From assembly GCA_030037185.1 (NCBI GenBank), contig JASHRR010000227.1, positions 1 to 25,402 on the forward strand: a stretch of 25,402 nucleotides of DNA, read 5' to 3'. Positions 7,952-15,437 of this stretch are shown here, in pieces; position 1 is the stretch's first letter; the number at the start of each line of letters is the position of its first letter. Under the pieces are notes generated by a model that was not told the DNA's origin, ran no database searches, and saw nothing but the letters and a program-made list of their open reading frames with translations. Source of the DNA: Xanthobacteraceae bacterium. GTDB taxonomy: Bacteria; Pseudomonadota; Alphaproteobacteria; Rhizobiales; Xanthobacteraceae. The translations under genes were made by a program, and so were the position numbers.

Positions 7952-8362
7952 CGAATATGCCCCGGCGTTGGCATCATGCTAGTTAACGATAAGTATTCAT
8001 CGGCCGGCGGGCAGATGTGCCACACGACGCATGGCAGATGCCGCAGGGCGGCATGGACGCGGGGGAGACGCCTCGCCAGGCGGCGCTCCGTGAGTTGAAA
8101 GCGGAGATCGGGACGGACAACGCAGAGATCATTGCGGAAAGCCGAGGTTGGCTCTATTACGACCTTGGCTCTATTACGACCTGCCTCAGAAGCTCGCTCG
8201 TACGGCGGACACTGCAAAGCCCAGCGGCAAAAATGGTTCATGATGCTCTTCAAAGGCGGATCGCGATATTGATCTTGCCGGTGAACATCCCGAGTTCAAC
8301 GCCTGGCGGTGGGTTCCGCTCAGGAGGTCAGCGAGCATGCTGCTTCTTTTCAAATGCCAGCT
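7952..8362 (+). pseudogene. NUDIX hydrolase (RppH-type RNA pyrophosphohydrolase) pseudogene
   Basis: Pieces in order: [27 protein letters not shown] and [11 protein letters not shown], covering the Nudix box G-x5-E-x7-R-E-x2-E-E-x-G with Lys replacing one Glu; [39 protein letters not shown]. These match RppH/NudH proteins, which remove pyrophosphate from 5'-triphosphate mRNA ends. At least three frame breaks are needed, including one made by an exact 17-bp tandem duplication at 8148-8181. About a third of the RppH region before the Nudix box is shortened. Non-functional. Confidence 0.85.
8148..8181 (+). repeat. Exact 17-bp tandem duplication inside the NUDIX pseudogene
   Basis: TTGGCTCTATTACGACC occurs at 8148-8164 and again at 8165-8181 with no mismatch. 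Because 17 is not a multiple of three it shifts the reading frame. The perfect match suggests the duplication is recent. Confidence 0.95.
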
Positions 8363-8465
8363 CGGCGGCAGGCTACCGCCAGGGCAGGCGGGGGTGGAAT
8401 GGCGCAGGGCGATGAACGGCACCGCGCCCGCGCATTGCAGGCGATAGGCGATGAGTGTATTGGTT

Positions 8466-8482
8466 GAGTCCCTTATAAAGGG
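8466..8482. promoter_or_regulatory. Small inverted repeat upstream of the lectin-like gene
   Basis: CCCTT-ATA-AAGGG lies about 25 nt upstream of the start codon at 8504, close to a GGAGG ribosome binding site (8491-8495). It could be a promoter element or a short operator. No clear -35/-10 pair is visible. Confidence 0.3.
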
Positions 8483-8503
8483 GAATAAAGGGAGGAAACC
8501 TCA

Positions 8504-9208
8504 ATGACGAGGACGATCGTTGTTACCACCGTTGCCACAGCACTTCTGGGCTCGGCGGCCATCTTTGCGCAGGCTCAGCAACCCCAACAGCCGACCGCGA
8601 GTTTCTTCGTTGCTGAAAACCCGAATGGCACGGGCAATCTTGGTGGCCTCGCAGGCGCAGACCAGATATGCCAAACACAGGCCCAGGCTTTGGGCGGAGC
8701 GGCCGCCGCAAAAACGTGGCACGCCTATCTCAGCCAAGAACAGCGGGGTAACACCCCGAAGGTCAATGCGCGCGGCCGCATCGGCCAAGGCCCCTGGTAC
8801 AACGTCAAGGGACAGTTGATCGCCAGCAGCGTCGCCGATCTCCATGGCGATCAGCAACGCGATCGCAACAACATTCAGGCCGCGACCGCGCTGGATGTGA
8901 AGGGCGAGCAGATTCCGGGCAACGTGCACGACATCTTGACCGGTTCGGACTCCGACGGCCGTGCGTTCACCGACGGCTACGACCACACCTGCAACAACTG
9001 GACTTCGGATGGCATGACCCTTCCGCAGGCGGCAAACGCCAACGCGGCCGTGCCGCCGGACCGCGCGCGGGCAATGCTCGGGCATAGCAATCGGTCGGGT
9101 GGCCAGAACACGTCGTGGAATGCCGCACATATGAGCCAAGGCTGCAGCAAGCAGGCGTTTATCAACACCGGCGGCGCAGGCAAGCTTTACTGCTTCGCCA
9201 TTAACTGA
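8504..9208 (+). CDS. Exported lectin-like protein (C-type-lectin/endostatin-like fold)
   Basis: This is a 234-residue protein. A signal peptide (residues 1-24, cleavage likely after AQA) is followed by FFVAENPNGTGNLGGLAGADQICQ. The signature of A-D-x-x-C near the start, TWHAYLS, then GRAFTDGYDHTCNNWTSDG and a C-terminal WNAAHMSQGCSKQA...YCFA is that of periplasmic or secreted proteins with a collagen NC10/endostatin-like C-type lectin fold. Six cysteines are present in the mature part, consistent with disulfides outside the cytoplasm. The start is fixed by GGAGG eight bases upstream. A strong intrinsic terminator follows, so it is a single-gene unit. Ligand unknown. Confidence 0.85.
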   Translation: MTRTIVVTTVATALLGSAAIFAQAQQPQQPTASFFVAENPNGTGNLGGLAGADQICQTQAQALGGAAAAKTWHAYLSQEQRGNTPKVNARGRIGQGPWYNVKGQLIASSVADLHGDQQRDRNNIQAATALDVKGEQIPGNVHDILTGSDSDGRAFTDGYDHTCNNWTSDGMTLPQAANANAAVPPDRARAMLGHSNRSGGQNTSWNAAHMSQGCSKQAFINTGGAGKLYCFAIN

Positions 9209-9236
9209 CGCGAATGATTCACCCAGCGGCAATCAA

Positions 9237-9267
9237 GGGGCGGCCTTCGGGTCGCCCCGCTTGTTTT
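9237..9267 (+). terminator. Intrinsic terminator of the lectin-like gene
   Basis: GGGGCGGCC pairs with GGTCGCCCC (one G-U) around a TTCG tetraloop at 9246-9249. The stem is followed by GCTTGTTTT. It sits 28 nt after the stop codon. Confidence 0.88.
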
Positions 9268-9302
9268 CAGGGTCACCGCCGGCTGCCCGTCGTTGCCAAC
9301 CT

Positions 9303-9520
9303 CTAAACGCCTGGCAAAGCCTTCGCGTCCTCCGGCTTGGAGAAGCAGAACACCACGAAGTCGCTGTCATCGCGGCCCAGAGAGTGGGTGAAGGGCGTTG
9401 CCGATAGAAAGCCGGCAGCGCAAAAATATCACCTCACTGTTCTTAAAGACCCCGCACCCCTTCGGCCGGAAGCGCGACGTGGTGCGGCCATTTGCGCTTG
9501 CGATCGTCGCGGGTGATTTC
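9303..9520 (-). pseudogene. Small conserved rhizobial-type protein, frameshifted
   Basis: The minus strand reads RNGEITRDDRKRKWPHHVAL, PAEGVRGL, then after a frame change KNSEVIF, then after another CAAGFLSATPFTHSLG and DDSDFVVFCFSKPEDAKA. The joined product would be about 70 residues. Short proteins with KWPHHVALPAE and DFVVFCFxKPEDA are familiar from Bradyrhizobium genomes, with no known function. Two frameshifts and a lost C-terminus mark this copy as dead. Confidence 0.6.
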
Positions 9521-9645
9521 GCCGTTGCGTGGTCATTGCCGTATCGCCGGACGCAGCGAACGTGATAGCCGCCCCGTCATCTCGGCGCTAGACGGCCGTC
9601 CTTTTTTGGTCTTATTGCCGCCTTGGATGGGGCGACCGAGGGACG

Positions 9646-9677
9646 ACTCAATTGATTTAGAACTCAACTGATTTAAG
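9646..9677 (+). repeat. Imperfect 16-bp tandem repeat at the ribosome-binding region
   Basis: ACTCAATTGATTTAGA (9646-9661) and ACTCAACTGATTTAAG (9662-9677) differ at three positions. The second unit ends next to the AAGGGG Shine-Dalgarno-like run before the hydrolase start at 9689. It could be a regulator-binding pair or a local duplication. Confidence 0.6.
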
Positions 9678-9688
9678 GGGAATGCGCT

Positions 9689-10693
9689 ATGCAGCAACTT
9701 CGTTTTACGTCCAAGCCGCTGTCCAGGCGTTCGGTCCTCGGGTCTGCTGCGGCGACTGTAATGACCGCTCCTGTGCTTGCGCAGGAATGCCGCCTTGGAC
9801 CGCCAATGCATCACAAGGGTCCGACCGTTTTTATGGAGTATGATCAATTCGAGCTCGATGCAGCCTATGACCAGGACTATTACGAACCACTGTGGGCCCA
9901 GGTTTATGCGCGACTTGCCACCGATAGCGAGGCCGTTCGCGCTCGCCTCGGCGTTCCTCGCCGCGTCTCGTATGGGCCGAGCGAAATCGAAAAGCTGGAT
10001 ATCTATCGTACCGATCGCCCTGAGGCACCGATTTTTATCTTCATCCACGGCGGAGCTTGGATCAGCGGATCGGCCGCGGAGTACGGATATGCGGCCGAGA
10101 TGTTCGTTAAGGCCGGGGCGCATTACGTGGTTCCAGATTTCAGCTCGGTCAAGGATGTAGGTGGGGATCTTGGAGTGATGGCCGCGCAAGTGCGCCGCGC
10201 CATTGCGTGGATTTACAAGAATGCCGCGACGTTCGACGGCGATCCTGACCGCATATATGTCGGCGGTCACTCTTCCGGCGGGCATCTTTGCGGCGTCACC
10301 CTCGTTACCGATTGGGAAAAAGAGTTCGGCGTCCCTGGCACGATCCTAAAGGGCGGGCTTTGTATCAGCGGAATGTACGAACTCACTCCCGTGCGGCTGT
10401 CATGGCGTCGCACCTATGTAAACTTTACCGATGCAATGGTAGATGCCATGAGTTCGCAGCGTCACATCGACAAACTCAACGCGCCGATTGTCGTAAGCTA
10501 TGGCAGCTTGGAGACGCCCGAATTCCAGCGTCAAAACCGTGATTTCGCTGCCGCCATCAAGGGCGCTGGTAAGCCCGTGCAGCTTATCCAGGGACTGAAC
10601 TACACCCACGTAACATTGTGCGAATCTTTAGGCCATCCGTACGGTCCCTGTGGCCGGGCCGCGCTTGCGATGATGAAGCTCGCGCCTGCGTAG
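9689..10693 (+). CDS. Tat-exported alpha/beta hydrolase (arylformamidase/esterase-like)
   Basis: This is a 334-residue protein. The N-terminus has a twin-arginine motif (SRRSVLG, Arg13-Arg14), a hydrophobic stretch and a likely cleavage after LAQ, so it is probably exported folded to the periplasm. The hydrolase core has the oxyanion-hole motif HGGAW (120-124), the nucleophile elbow GHSSGG (193-198, nucleophile Ser195) and a late His307 in NYTHVT as the likely catalytic histidine. HGGAW with GHSSGG is typical of the kynurenine formamidase/BD-FAE esterase group. Export argues against a role in cytoplasmic tryptophan breakdown. AAGGGG upstream serves as a modest ribosome binding site. No operon partner. 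Confidence 0.87.
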   Translation: MQQLRFTSKPLSRRSVLGSAAATVMTAPVLAQECRLGPPMHHKGPTVFMEYDQFELDAAYDQDYYEPLWAQVYARLATDSEAVRARLGVPRRVSYGPSEIEKLDIYRTDRPEAPIFIFIHGGAWISGSAAEYGYAAEMFVKAGAHYVVPDFSSVKDVGGDLGVMAAQVRRAIAWIYKNAATFDGDPDRIYVGGHSSGGHLCGVTLVTDWEKEFGVPGTILKGGLCISGMYELTPVRLSWRRTYVNFTDAMVDAMSSQRHIDKLNAPIVVSYGSLETPEFQRQNRDFAAAIKGAGKPVQLIQGLNYTHVTLCESLGHPYGPCGRAALAMMKLAPA

Positions 10694-10848
10694 TCCGGCG
10701 GCTAATGCGGCGCCTATGGCTGGTCCCCTCGCGCCCCCCCTGCAACCCGCCATCCGGCGCCGTTTTCTTGTTGGTCGAATGATCACTACGGCTATTTCGT
10801 CCTTGCGGCGCGTCATCGTCGGCGCGCGCCGCTTGAGGCTCGTCGAGT
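10694..10848. other. Short intergenic stretch
   Basis: No gene or clear terminator after the hydrolase stop. A minus-strand open frame (reading MTRRKDEIAVVIIRPTRKRR) has no recognisable family. Confidence 0.3.
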
Positions 10849-11036
10849 CCAAATCTCGCTTCGCTCCCGCCGCACGGCGATGCTGGCGGGATTGCCGGCC
10901 TTGATCCAGACGCCCCACAGGCCGGATTGATAGGTGCTATGCGCTTGAAGACGATGCCCTCGGCGCCAAGCCGGCACGCATGGGCGAACACGGTTGCCCC
11001 ATAGGAGCGGATCGAATGGCTGTCTTGCCAACCGGT
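10849..11036 (-). pseudogene. ATP-dependent DNA ligase fragment (LigD-like adenylation domain)
   Basis: The minus strand reads GWQDSHSIRS, then YGATVFAHACRLGAEGIVFK, then after one frame change TYQSGLWGVWIKAGNPASIA and RERSEIW. This covers motif IV (EGIVxKR) and motif V (WIKxxNP) of ATP-dependent ligases. The catalytic-lysine part is not found upstream. Only about 60 residues remain. It is unrelated in position to the intact ligase gene at 22227. Confidence 0.75.
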
Positions 11037-11229
11037 CGAGACTCGTTTTCGATTTGGCGGGCACGGCCATTCCCAACCTTCCGATGGGTCGGCTCCGGCA
11101 TCTGGCCCTCGACCGCGATCGATAGTTTTGCGCCCGAGCTTACTCGGATCTCTGGCGTCCGCCAGGGAAGAGGTTGGCGAGGTTCGCGTCCGCTTAGCCC
11201 AAGCGGATGCCATCGTCGACGCCTGAGCT

Positions 11230-11371
11230 TACTTGTGCAATGATACCGATCTGTTGCTGGTTGTCGAAATAGCCCCAGAGTTGACAGGTCGCGAACATGC
11301 GCTCTCTGAACAATCACCGATCCTCCTCGGGCGTGTGAAGTCCGGCAAGGGCCGGTAATGCATGGTCGAAA
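11230..11371 (-). pseudogene. GNAT acetyltransferase N-terminal fragment
   Basis: The minus strand reads FDHALPALAGLHTPEEDR, an in-frame stop, then LFRERMFATCQLWGYFDNQQ, QIGIIA. This resembles the first part of GNAT acetyltransferases (a short N-terminal helix, then the R-E-x-x-F..W..x-G-x-I-A strands). The acetyl-CoA binding motif is missing. Truncated and interrupted. Confidence 0.55.
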
Positions 11372-11857
11372 GACGCCCGATGGACGGCAGCAGCCCGATC
11401 CCTCCTCCAATCCGAGCCGCCGAAGCATTCAGCGTTCCGATAACCGATGTCCGTCGAAGAATTGTACTGATCTGATCAGCGTCAGCTCGCCAGCGAGGCC
11501 AGAATCCAGTTGGCTCGTTCGGCGACGCTCGCTTTGGGCAGCGATATCATAGCCCGGTAGCGGATATACCTGACGAGGCGACCGTATTCCGCAACCGCTT
11601 CGGCGAGACCATGCCGTCATTCCTCGTCTGACTCGTCTCGTCGGCGGCCTCTACGGTGCCTATCACAGCGATATGTCCGAGGGACGAGCTCGGCCGCGGC
11701 GCAAGCGCAATCGTGATGGCTTACTGCGCCGGATAGCGGCAGCGCAGAAACAATCCGCGGAGTTGCTGAAGGAGGCGAAGGGCTGAAGTGACCTACGTGT
11801 ACAGCGCCCGTCAACACCTGCTATGAACGTAACCATTGCAGAGAGCGGCGAATTGCC
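11372..11857. other. Decayed stretch, unassigned
   Basis: At about 11480-11610 one minus-strand frame reads LAEAVAEYGRLVRYIRYRAM, followed by ERANWILASLAS. The AEYGRLV segment recalls Tn3-family transposase C-termini, but it is too short to call. At 11673-11786 the plus strand has a 37-codon Arg/Lys-rich frame without a visible ribosome binding site. Confidence 0.3.
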
Positions 11858-12137
11858 ATGGAGACGATTTTTGTCTCGATCATTGTTGGGGTTATTGCGG
11901 TCGTGGGGCTCGCGGCGGCGGCGATAGCACGAGAGAGCTGCGCAGCGGACGCGGTGAAAGGTATCGGTGAGGCCAGCTCCGCGCTAATCGGGGCCACGGG
12001 CGCTTGTTACGTGGAAGAGGGCCAAGCCCTTTCCAGAGGGTGTCACAAAGAGCATCGAAAGCATGCATGCGGCGATTACCATTCCCTTCAAGGATGAGAA
12101 GGACGCGGAGGAGGTGACGAACGCGAAGCGGCTCTAG
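11858..12137 (+). pseudogene. Small membrane-anchored protein, apparently frameshifted
   Basis: From the ATG at 11858 the product begins METIFVSIIVGVIAVVGLA, a single hydrophobic segment, and continues ESCAADAVKGIGEASSALIG. The frame stops at 12097. Near 12025 another frame takes over with FPEGVTKSIESMHAAITIPF and KDEKDAEEVTNAKRL, ending at 12137. The sequence before the start (TGAACGTAAC...CAGAGAG, 11824) closely resembles that before the Rap1a-like gene (12279). An intact 79-residue protein is the alternative reading. Family unknown. Confidence 0.4.
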
Positions 12138-12307
12138 TTTCGCATCCCAAAAGAGCGGGATGATCCGAGCAATCCGACGCGGATTCAATCGGCAAACAAT
12201 GATCTGGGAGCGATGGCCGTCCAGGACGGCGCCTTAGCCTGCGATGCGGCTGGTAGGTACGGCGATCAACACGTGGGGTGAACGTAACATTACAGGGAGG
12301 AAGAGCC

Positions 12308-12700
12308 ATGAAAGCGATACTGACAGGCGCCGTGCTGGCGCTGGCGCTCACGACGGCTGGGGCGGCGGAGGATGGCGCAAGCGCAAATGCGATGCTGCTG
12401 ACGTGCAAGGCAGCCGCCAGCGACAAGCCTCAGGCGGTGAACGCTGCCGCCGCCTCTTACTGTAACGGCATGCTCGACATGTTGGCCTTCATGGCGTCCT
12501 ATCTGAATGACCGCCCCTGGTTGTGCATGGATTTCCCGAAAGGCGTCACGGGCCAGGAGGCAGCTAAGGTCGTCGTGCGTTATGCGGAGACCCACGCAGA
12601 ACACATGCACGAGCCGCTTATGTGGCTCGCCGTTCTGGCGTTGCACGACGCTTGGCCATGTCTATCCACCGATTTCGACCAGCGCTTTAACGGCAAGTGA
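12308..12700 (+). CDS. Rap1a/Tai-family exported protein
   Basis: The ATG at 12308 is chosen over an earlier in-frame GTG (12278) because AGGGAGGAAG lies just before it. The product is 130 residues with a signal peptide of about 20 residues (MKAILTGAVLALALTTAGAA). The mature part shows the Rap1a/Tai pattern: ANAMLLTCKAA, ASYCNGMLD, W-L-C-M-D-F-P-K-G-V-T-G-Q-E, a helix (VVVRYAETHAEHMHEP) and a final ALHDAWPC. Four cysteines suggest two disulfides. Founding members are periplasmic immunity proteins against type VI amidase effectors. No effector gene is nearby, and many family members are orphans, so immunity is not implied here. Confidence 0.8.
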   Translation: MKAILTGAVLALALTTAGAAEDGASANAMLLTCKAAASDKPQAVNAAAASYCNGMLDMLAFMASYLNDRPWLCMDFPKGVTGQEAAKVVVRYAETHAEHMHEPLMWLAVLALHDAWPCLSTDFDQRFNGK

Positions 12701-12723
12701 ACGAGATCCGCAAGCACAACCGC

Positions 12724-12786
12724 GCTGTCCGATTGCGGGACAGCTCGATGCTTAGCTGTCCGTTTTCCGCTGGTGGATTGGACAGC
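12724..12786. repeat. Cluster of GCTGTCC/GGACAGC inverted repeats
   Basis: GCTGTCC-N7-GGACAGC (12724-12744) is a perfect 7-bp stem. GCTGTCC recurs at 12755 and GGACAGC at 12780. Alternative hairpins are therefore possible. It lies just after the Rap1a-like gene and may act as its terminator or as a transcript-end processing structure, though no U-run follows. Confidence 0.45.
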
Positions 12787-12810
12787 CCCCAAGCCCGCAC
12801 CCCGACCATG

Positions 12811-12847
12811 AAAAAAGCCCTGGATACCTGACGGGAAATCCAGGGCT
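12811..12847 (-). terminator. Intrinsic terminator on the minus strand
   Basis: Read on the minus strand, AGCCCTGGAT pairs perfectly with ATCCAGGGCT over a 12-nt loop and is followed at once by six T. It is a textbook terminator, yet no minus-strand protein gene ends here. This is the main reason for proposing an sRNA. Confidence 0.9.
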
Positions 12848-12971
12848 GGAGTTTCTCTCCACGGGGAATGTGGGAGGGCAACTGGTTAGTGTCCCGACAC
12901 CCTCAACAGGTTCACGTGCTCCAGGTGACAAGCGATGACGGATGGATCTACTGAGGATGTCCCGCCCATCG
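12811..12971 (-). ncRNA. Candidate trans-acting small RNA
   Basis: A TATAGT -10-like box lies at 12983-12978 on the minus strand (the -35 is poor), predicting a start near 12971 and a transcript of about 160 nt ending at the terminator. Within it are the hairpins GTGTC-GG-GACAC (12900-12889) and TGGAG-AGAAA-CTCCA (12861-12847). Between these hairpins is an unpaired C-rich run, CCCTCCCACATTCCCC (12878-12863), complementary to Shine-Dalgarno sequences. Hairpin, C-rich single strand, hairpin, U-tailed terminator is the layout of Hfq-dependent alphaproteobacterial sRNAs such as AbcR. No known family was recognised, and the start is inferred. Confidence 0.55.
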
Positions 12972-13092
12972 TGTAGAACTATAAGTTTGCCGTTTGACGT
13001 AACTAACGGACCGGGGAAAAAGCTGGACAGCTCAACTGTGGATCGGAAAGTAGTCCCGTAGCAATATTGTAGGTATACGATAGTTCATCTTA

Positions 13093-13119
13093 GCGGGAGT
13101 GAGATAAGGCGGGAGTGAG
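13093..13119 (+). repeat. 11-bp direct repeat, 16-bp period
   Basis: GCGGGAGTGAG occurs at 13093-13103 and 13109-13119. No gene start is close enough to suggest a function. Confidence 0.5.
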
Positions 13120-13212
13120 TGACCTGTCGGAATCAATCCTGGGATCGGCGAGGCCTTCTCGATGCGATTTGCGTCTACGGCCTTAACCGCCTCATGTGTC
13201 GGCGACAGCTCT

Positions 13213-13326
13213 GTGAAGGCGATTATGGCGGGCGCCCTGATGGCGCTGGCAACGTCGGCGGGTGCGGGTGCCGATGGAATCCTCCCTGAAAAGCCGGCGC
13301 GGCAATACACCAACCTGCGACGCTAA
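13213..13326 (+). pseudogene. Remnant of an exported protein: signal peptide resembling the Rap1a-like gene
   Basis: A 37-codon frame from GTG at 13213 reads KAIMAGALMALATSAGAGAD, then ILPEKPARQYTNLRR and a stop. The first 22 residues match the signal peptide of the Rap1a-like protein at 12308 (MKAILTGAVLALALTTAGAA), and the DNA is alignable too. The mature domain is absent. It is most simply the 5' end of a duplicated gene. No good ribosome binding site is left. Confidence 0.5.
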
Positions 13327-14040
13327 TGCAACATGAGCGCAACTGCTCTTCCAACGAAGCTGCGCCAAGCTACATCCCGACGCTGCATCGAGGGTCCGGC
13401 CCCATTCATGATGCCATGGAATGCCGTTCCACGTTGGCGTCGCGCGTACGGCAGGCCCGATGCACGAAAGAGTTTGCGCTGAGAATGCTGTCGATCTTCA
13501 CATCCAGGACACGGAACCCGTCCCGCACGCGGACATGCCGGATTTCTAGCGCCGCCGGGTCGCGGCCCCATGAAGCGCATTGCTCGACCTTGGGTGGGTT
13601 CCACGGCAGACCGAAGTTGACCACTGCACTCTCCAAAGCGAGCGCGGCATCGGGTGGGAGTGATGACGCGCGAAACGAAGCCGCAGACAACCGCAGCCAG
13701 CCTGCAGCACCGCGCAAACGGCAAACAGCGCTGCTCCGGCGTCCGCCAGAAAGCCGAGACACCATGGTTCAGGCGGATCCTTTCAACAGCCAAATGCGGG
13801 GATCGCGTCGTCGTCGGGGACATCTCGCGCGTTTTCCCATTCAGAGCACAGTAGATTCAACACATTCGAGCGTCGTACCGTGACACCGCCACGTAGGTGC
13901 AGACTTGGGGCGCATTTTCGGAGACCGTCCAAGCTCCCTCGATAGCGGCCGGCGGGCCTGTGCGCAGCCCGACTTTTCAGATAACGTTTCGAATTAGTCT
14001 CGACGGGAGGGGTACTTCAATACAGCTCAGAACCGGGAGA
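13327..14040. other. Stretch with overlapping open frames but no recognisable gene
   Basis: Open frames of 119 to 185 codons exist on both strands over 13323-13883. None shows a domain, a signal peptide or a ribosome binding site, and the overlap argues that most are due to high GC. One minus-strand frame (13406-13765) contains PAALEIRHVRVRDGFRVLDV, which looks coding-like but could not be assigned. Confidence 0.35.
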
Positions 14041-14045
14041 TTGGC

Positions 14046-14975
14046 ATGACCATTGAGCGGTGGAAATCCCTTTTGTTGGGGGCACCGACCGCGTTAGCTG
14101 TTACGACAGCGGTCGGGCAAACGCTATCACCGGCGATTGGCCCCGGTCGCGGCAAACAACTCGCAACGGCATCCGTTCAGGATTTCTCCGGCAATTGGCG
14201 TCGCGCTGGCCTTCCTTGGTTCGAACCACCCGCGTCGGGTCCGGGTCCGGTGACGAACCGGTCACGCAAGAACGGGGTGAGCAATTACGACCAGCTGGTC
14301 GGGGATTACACAAATCCAATCTTGCAGCCGTGGGCAGCGGAGGTTGTGAAGAAGCACGGCGAGATCTCGCTGGCCGGCATCACGTTTCCCAACCCTGCCA
14401 ACCAGTGTTGGCCCGAACCCGTTCCCTTCATTTTCAAGCATATGGGTCTGCTGATGCTTGAGCAACCGCACCAGATCACGATGATCTTCAATGAGGATCA
14501 CGAGGTCCGCCAGGTGCGGCTAGGCGGGTCCCACCCGACGCAAGTGACGCCGTCGTGGCATGGCGATGCTGTCGGTCATTTCGAAGGCGACACGCTAGTG
14601 ATCGACACCGTGGGCACCAAGACCGATCGGCCGTTTGCCATGATCGATTTGTTTGGGACGCCCTATACCAAAGACCTGCACGTGGTCGAACGTTATCGGC
14701 TGCTCGACCACGGCGCGGTTAAAGACGCCTTAGAGCGGGGCGCAAAGGAAAATACGCAAGGTGCGGGCCCGATCGACCGCGACTATGACGGCGAGTTCCT
14801 GCAGGTGCATATCACGGTCGAGGATAAAGGCGTGTTCACGACACCATGGACCGCCACCGTGACTTATGCGCGTGACACGCGTGAATGGCCCGAAATCGTC
14901 TGCGCCGAAAACATTCACGAATATTACTACAACAAGGATTCGGAGGTCCCACGCGCGAACAGGCCAGATTTCTAA
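14046..14975 (+). CDS. Periplasmic protein of the DFSGxW type, function unknown
   Basis: This is a 309-residue protein with a signal peptide (cleavage probably after AVG, about residue 24). GGGAGA lies six bases before the ATG. The mature part begins near QDFSGNWRRAG, then has NPANQCWPEPVPFIFKHMG, LEQPHQITMIFNEDHEVRQV, GSHPTQVTPSWHGDAVGHFE and GDTLVIDTVG. This succession (DFSGxW, NxxxxCWP, Q-x-P-x-x-I-x-x-I, HP...PSW-G-x-x-x-G-x-x-E-G-D-T-L-V-I-D-T) recurs in uncharacterised exported proteins of soil bacteria. They probably fold as a beta-rich domain. Single gene, no operon partner. Confidence 0.85.
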   Translation: MTIERWKSLLLGAPTALAVTTAVGQTLSPAIGPGRGKQLATASVQDFSGNWRRAGLPWFEPPASGPGPVTNRSRKNGVSNYDQLVGDYTNPILQPWAAEVVKKHGEISLAGITFPNPANQCWPEPVPFIFKHMGLLMLEQPHQITMIFNEDHEVRQVRLGGSHPTQVTPSWHGDAVGHFEGDTLVIDTVGTKTDRPFAMIDLFGTPYTKDLHVVERYRLLDHGAVKDALERGAKENTQGAGPIDRDYDGEFLQVHITVEDKGVFTTPWTATVTYARDTREWPEIVCAENIHEYYYNKDSEVPRANRPDF

Positions 14976-15027
14976 CACCATTCGCAGTTTGCTCCACGTG
15001 TGTCCCGGAAGCATCGAGGAGGCCAAA

Positions 15028-15114
15028 ATGCGTCACGGCCTTGAAGCGCTGCAAACTGGATGCCCCCCCGTTTGTCATGCACATTCGTGTGTCACTATTG
15101 AAACGGGTGTTTGA
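15028..15114 (+). CDS. Possible 28-residue Cys/His peptide
   Basis: The frame is MRHGLEALQTG, then CPPVCHAHSC, then VTIETGV. GAGGAGG stands five bases before the ATG, the best ribosome binding site in this stretch. Three Cys and two His within ten residues could bind a metal. It follows the DFSGxW gene by 52 nt and might be co-transcribed. Equally it may be a chance frame or the 5' end of a decayed gene. Confidence 0.3.
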   Translation: MRHGLEALQTGCPPVCHAHSCVTIETGV

Positions 15115-15437
15115 GCCAATTCGAAGGTTCAGGGCCACGATCTGGCGTGCGCTGACGCTCTTCATCCGCCGCTTCTGATGCATCGTCACGCGGGACCTGA
15201 AGAAACTCCGCGCCGCTTCTACCGAGAGGGTTGCGAGCAGAACGCGAGGAAGGATCCGAACGTTTGCCGCACGAGCCAAGCACGGTGCCCGGCGATCACC
15301 TATTCAGGCGCGCGGCTTCTTCTCATCCAAAATCGCATCGCTGTTTGCACTCCACGCATGGCGCGCCTTGAGTCACCTCGATGGCACATCGAGGTGAACG
15401 TCCGCCGGATCCGTCTCGTCGGCTTTGCGCCTGAGTT
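15115..15437. other. Unassigned stretch
   Basis: An Arg-rich plus-strand frame (about 15187-15390, with LKKLRAASTERVASRTRGR) is open but has no start codon, ribosome binding site or family. Nothing else is visible. Confidence 0.3.

Noticed and set aside
10584..11213. 209-codon minus-strand gene
   Set aside because: It only borrows part of the ligase remnant and overlaps the end of the hydrolase gene; the remainder is Arg/Ser/Pro-rich shadow sequence.
12278..12307. GTG at 12278 as start of the Rap1a-like gene
   Set aside because: The strong GGAGG site and the signal peptide fit the ATG at 12308.
13323..13883. Protein genes on either strand of this segment
   Set aside because: Overlapping open frames on both strands with no domain, ribosome binding site or signal peptide; typical of high-GC DNA.
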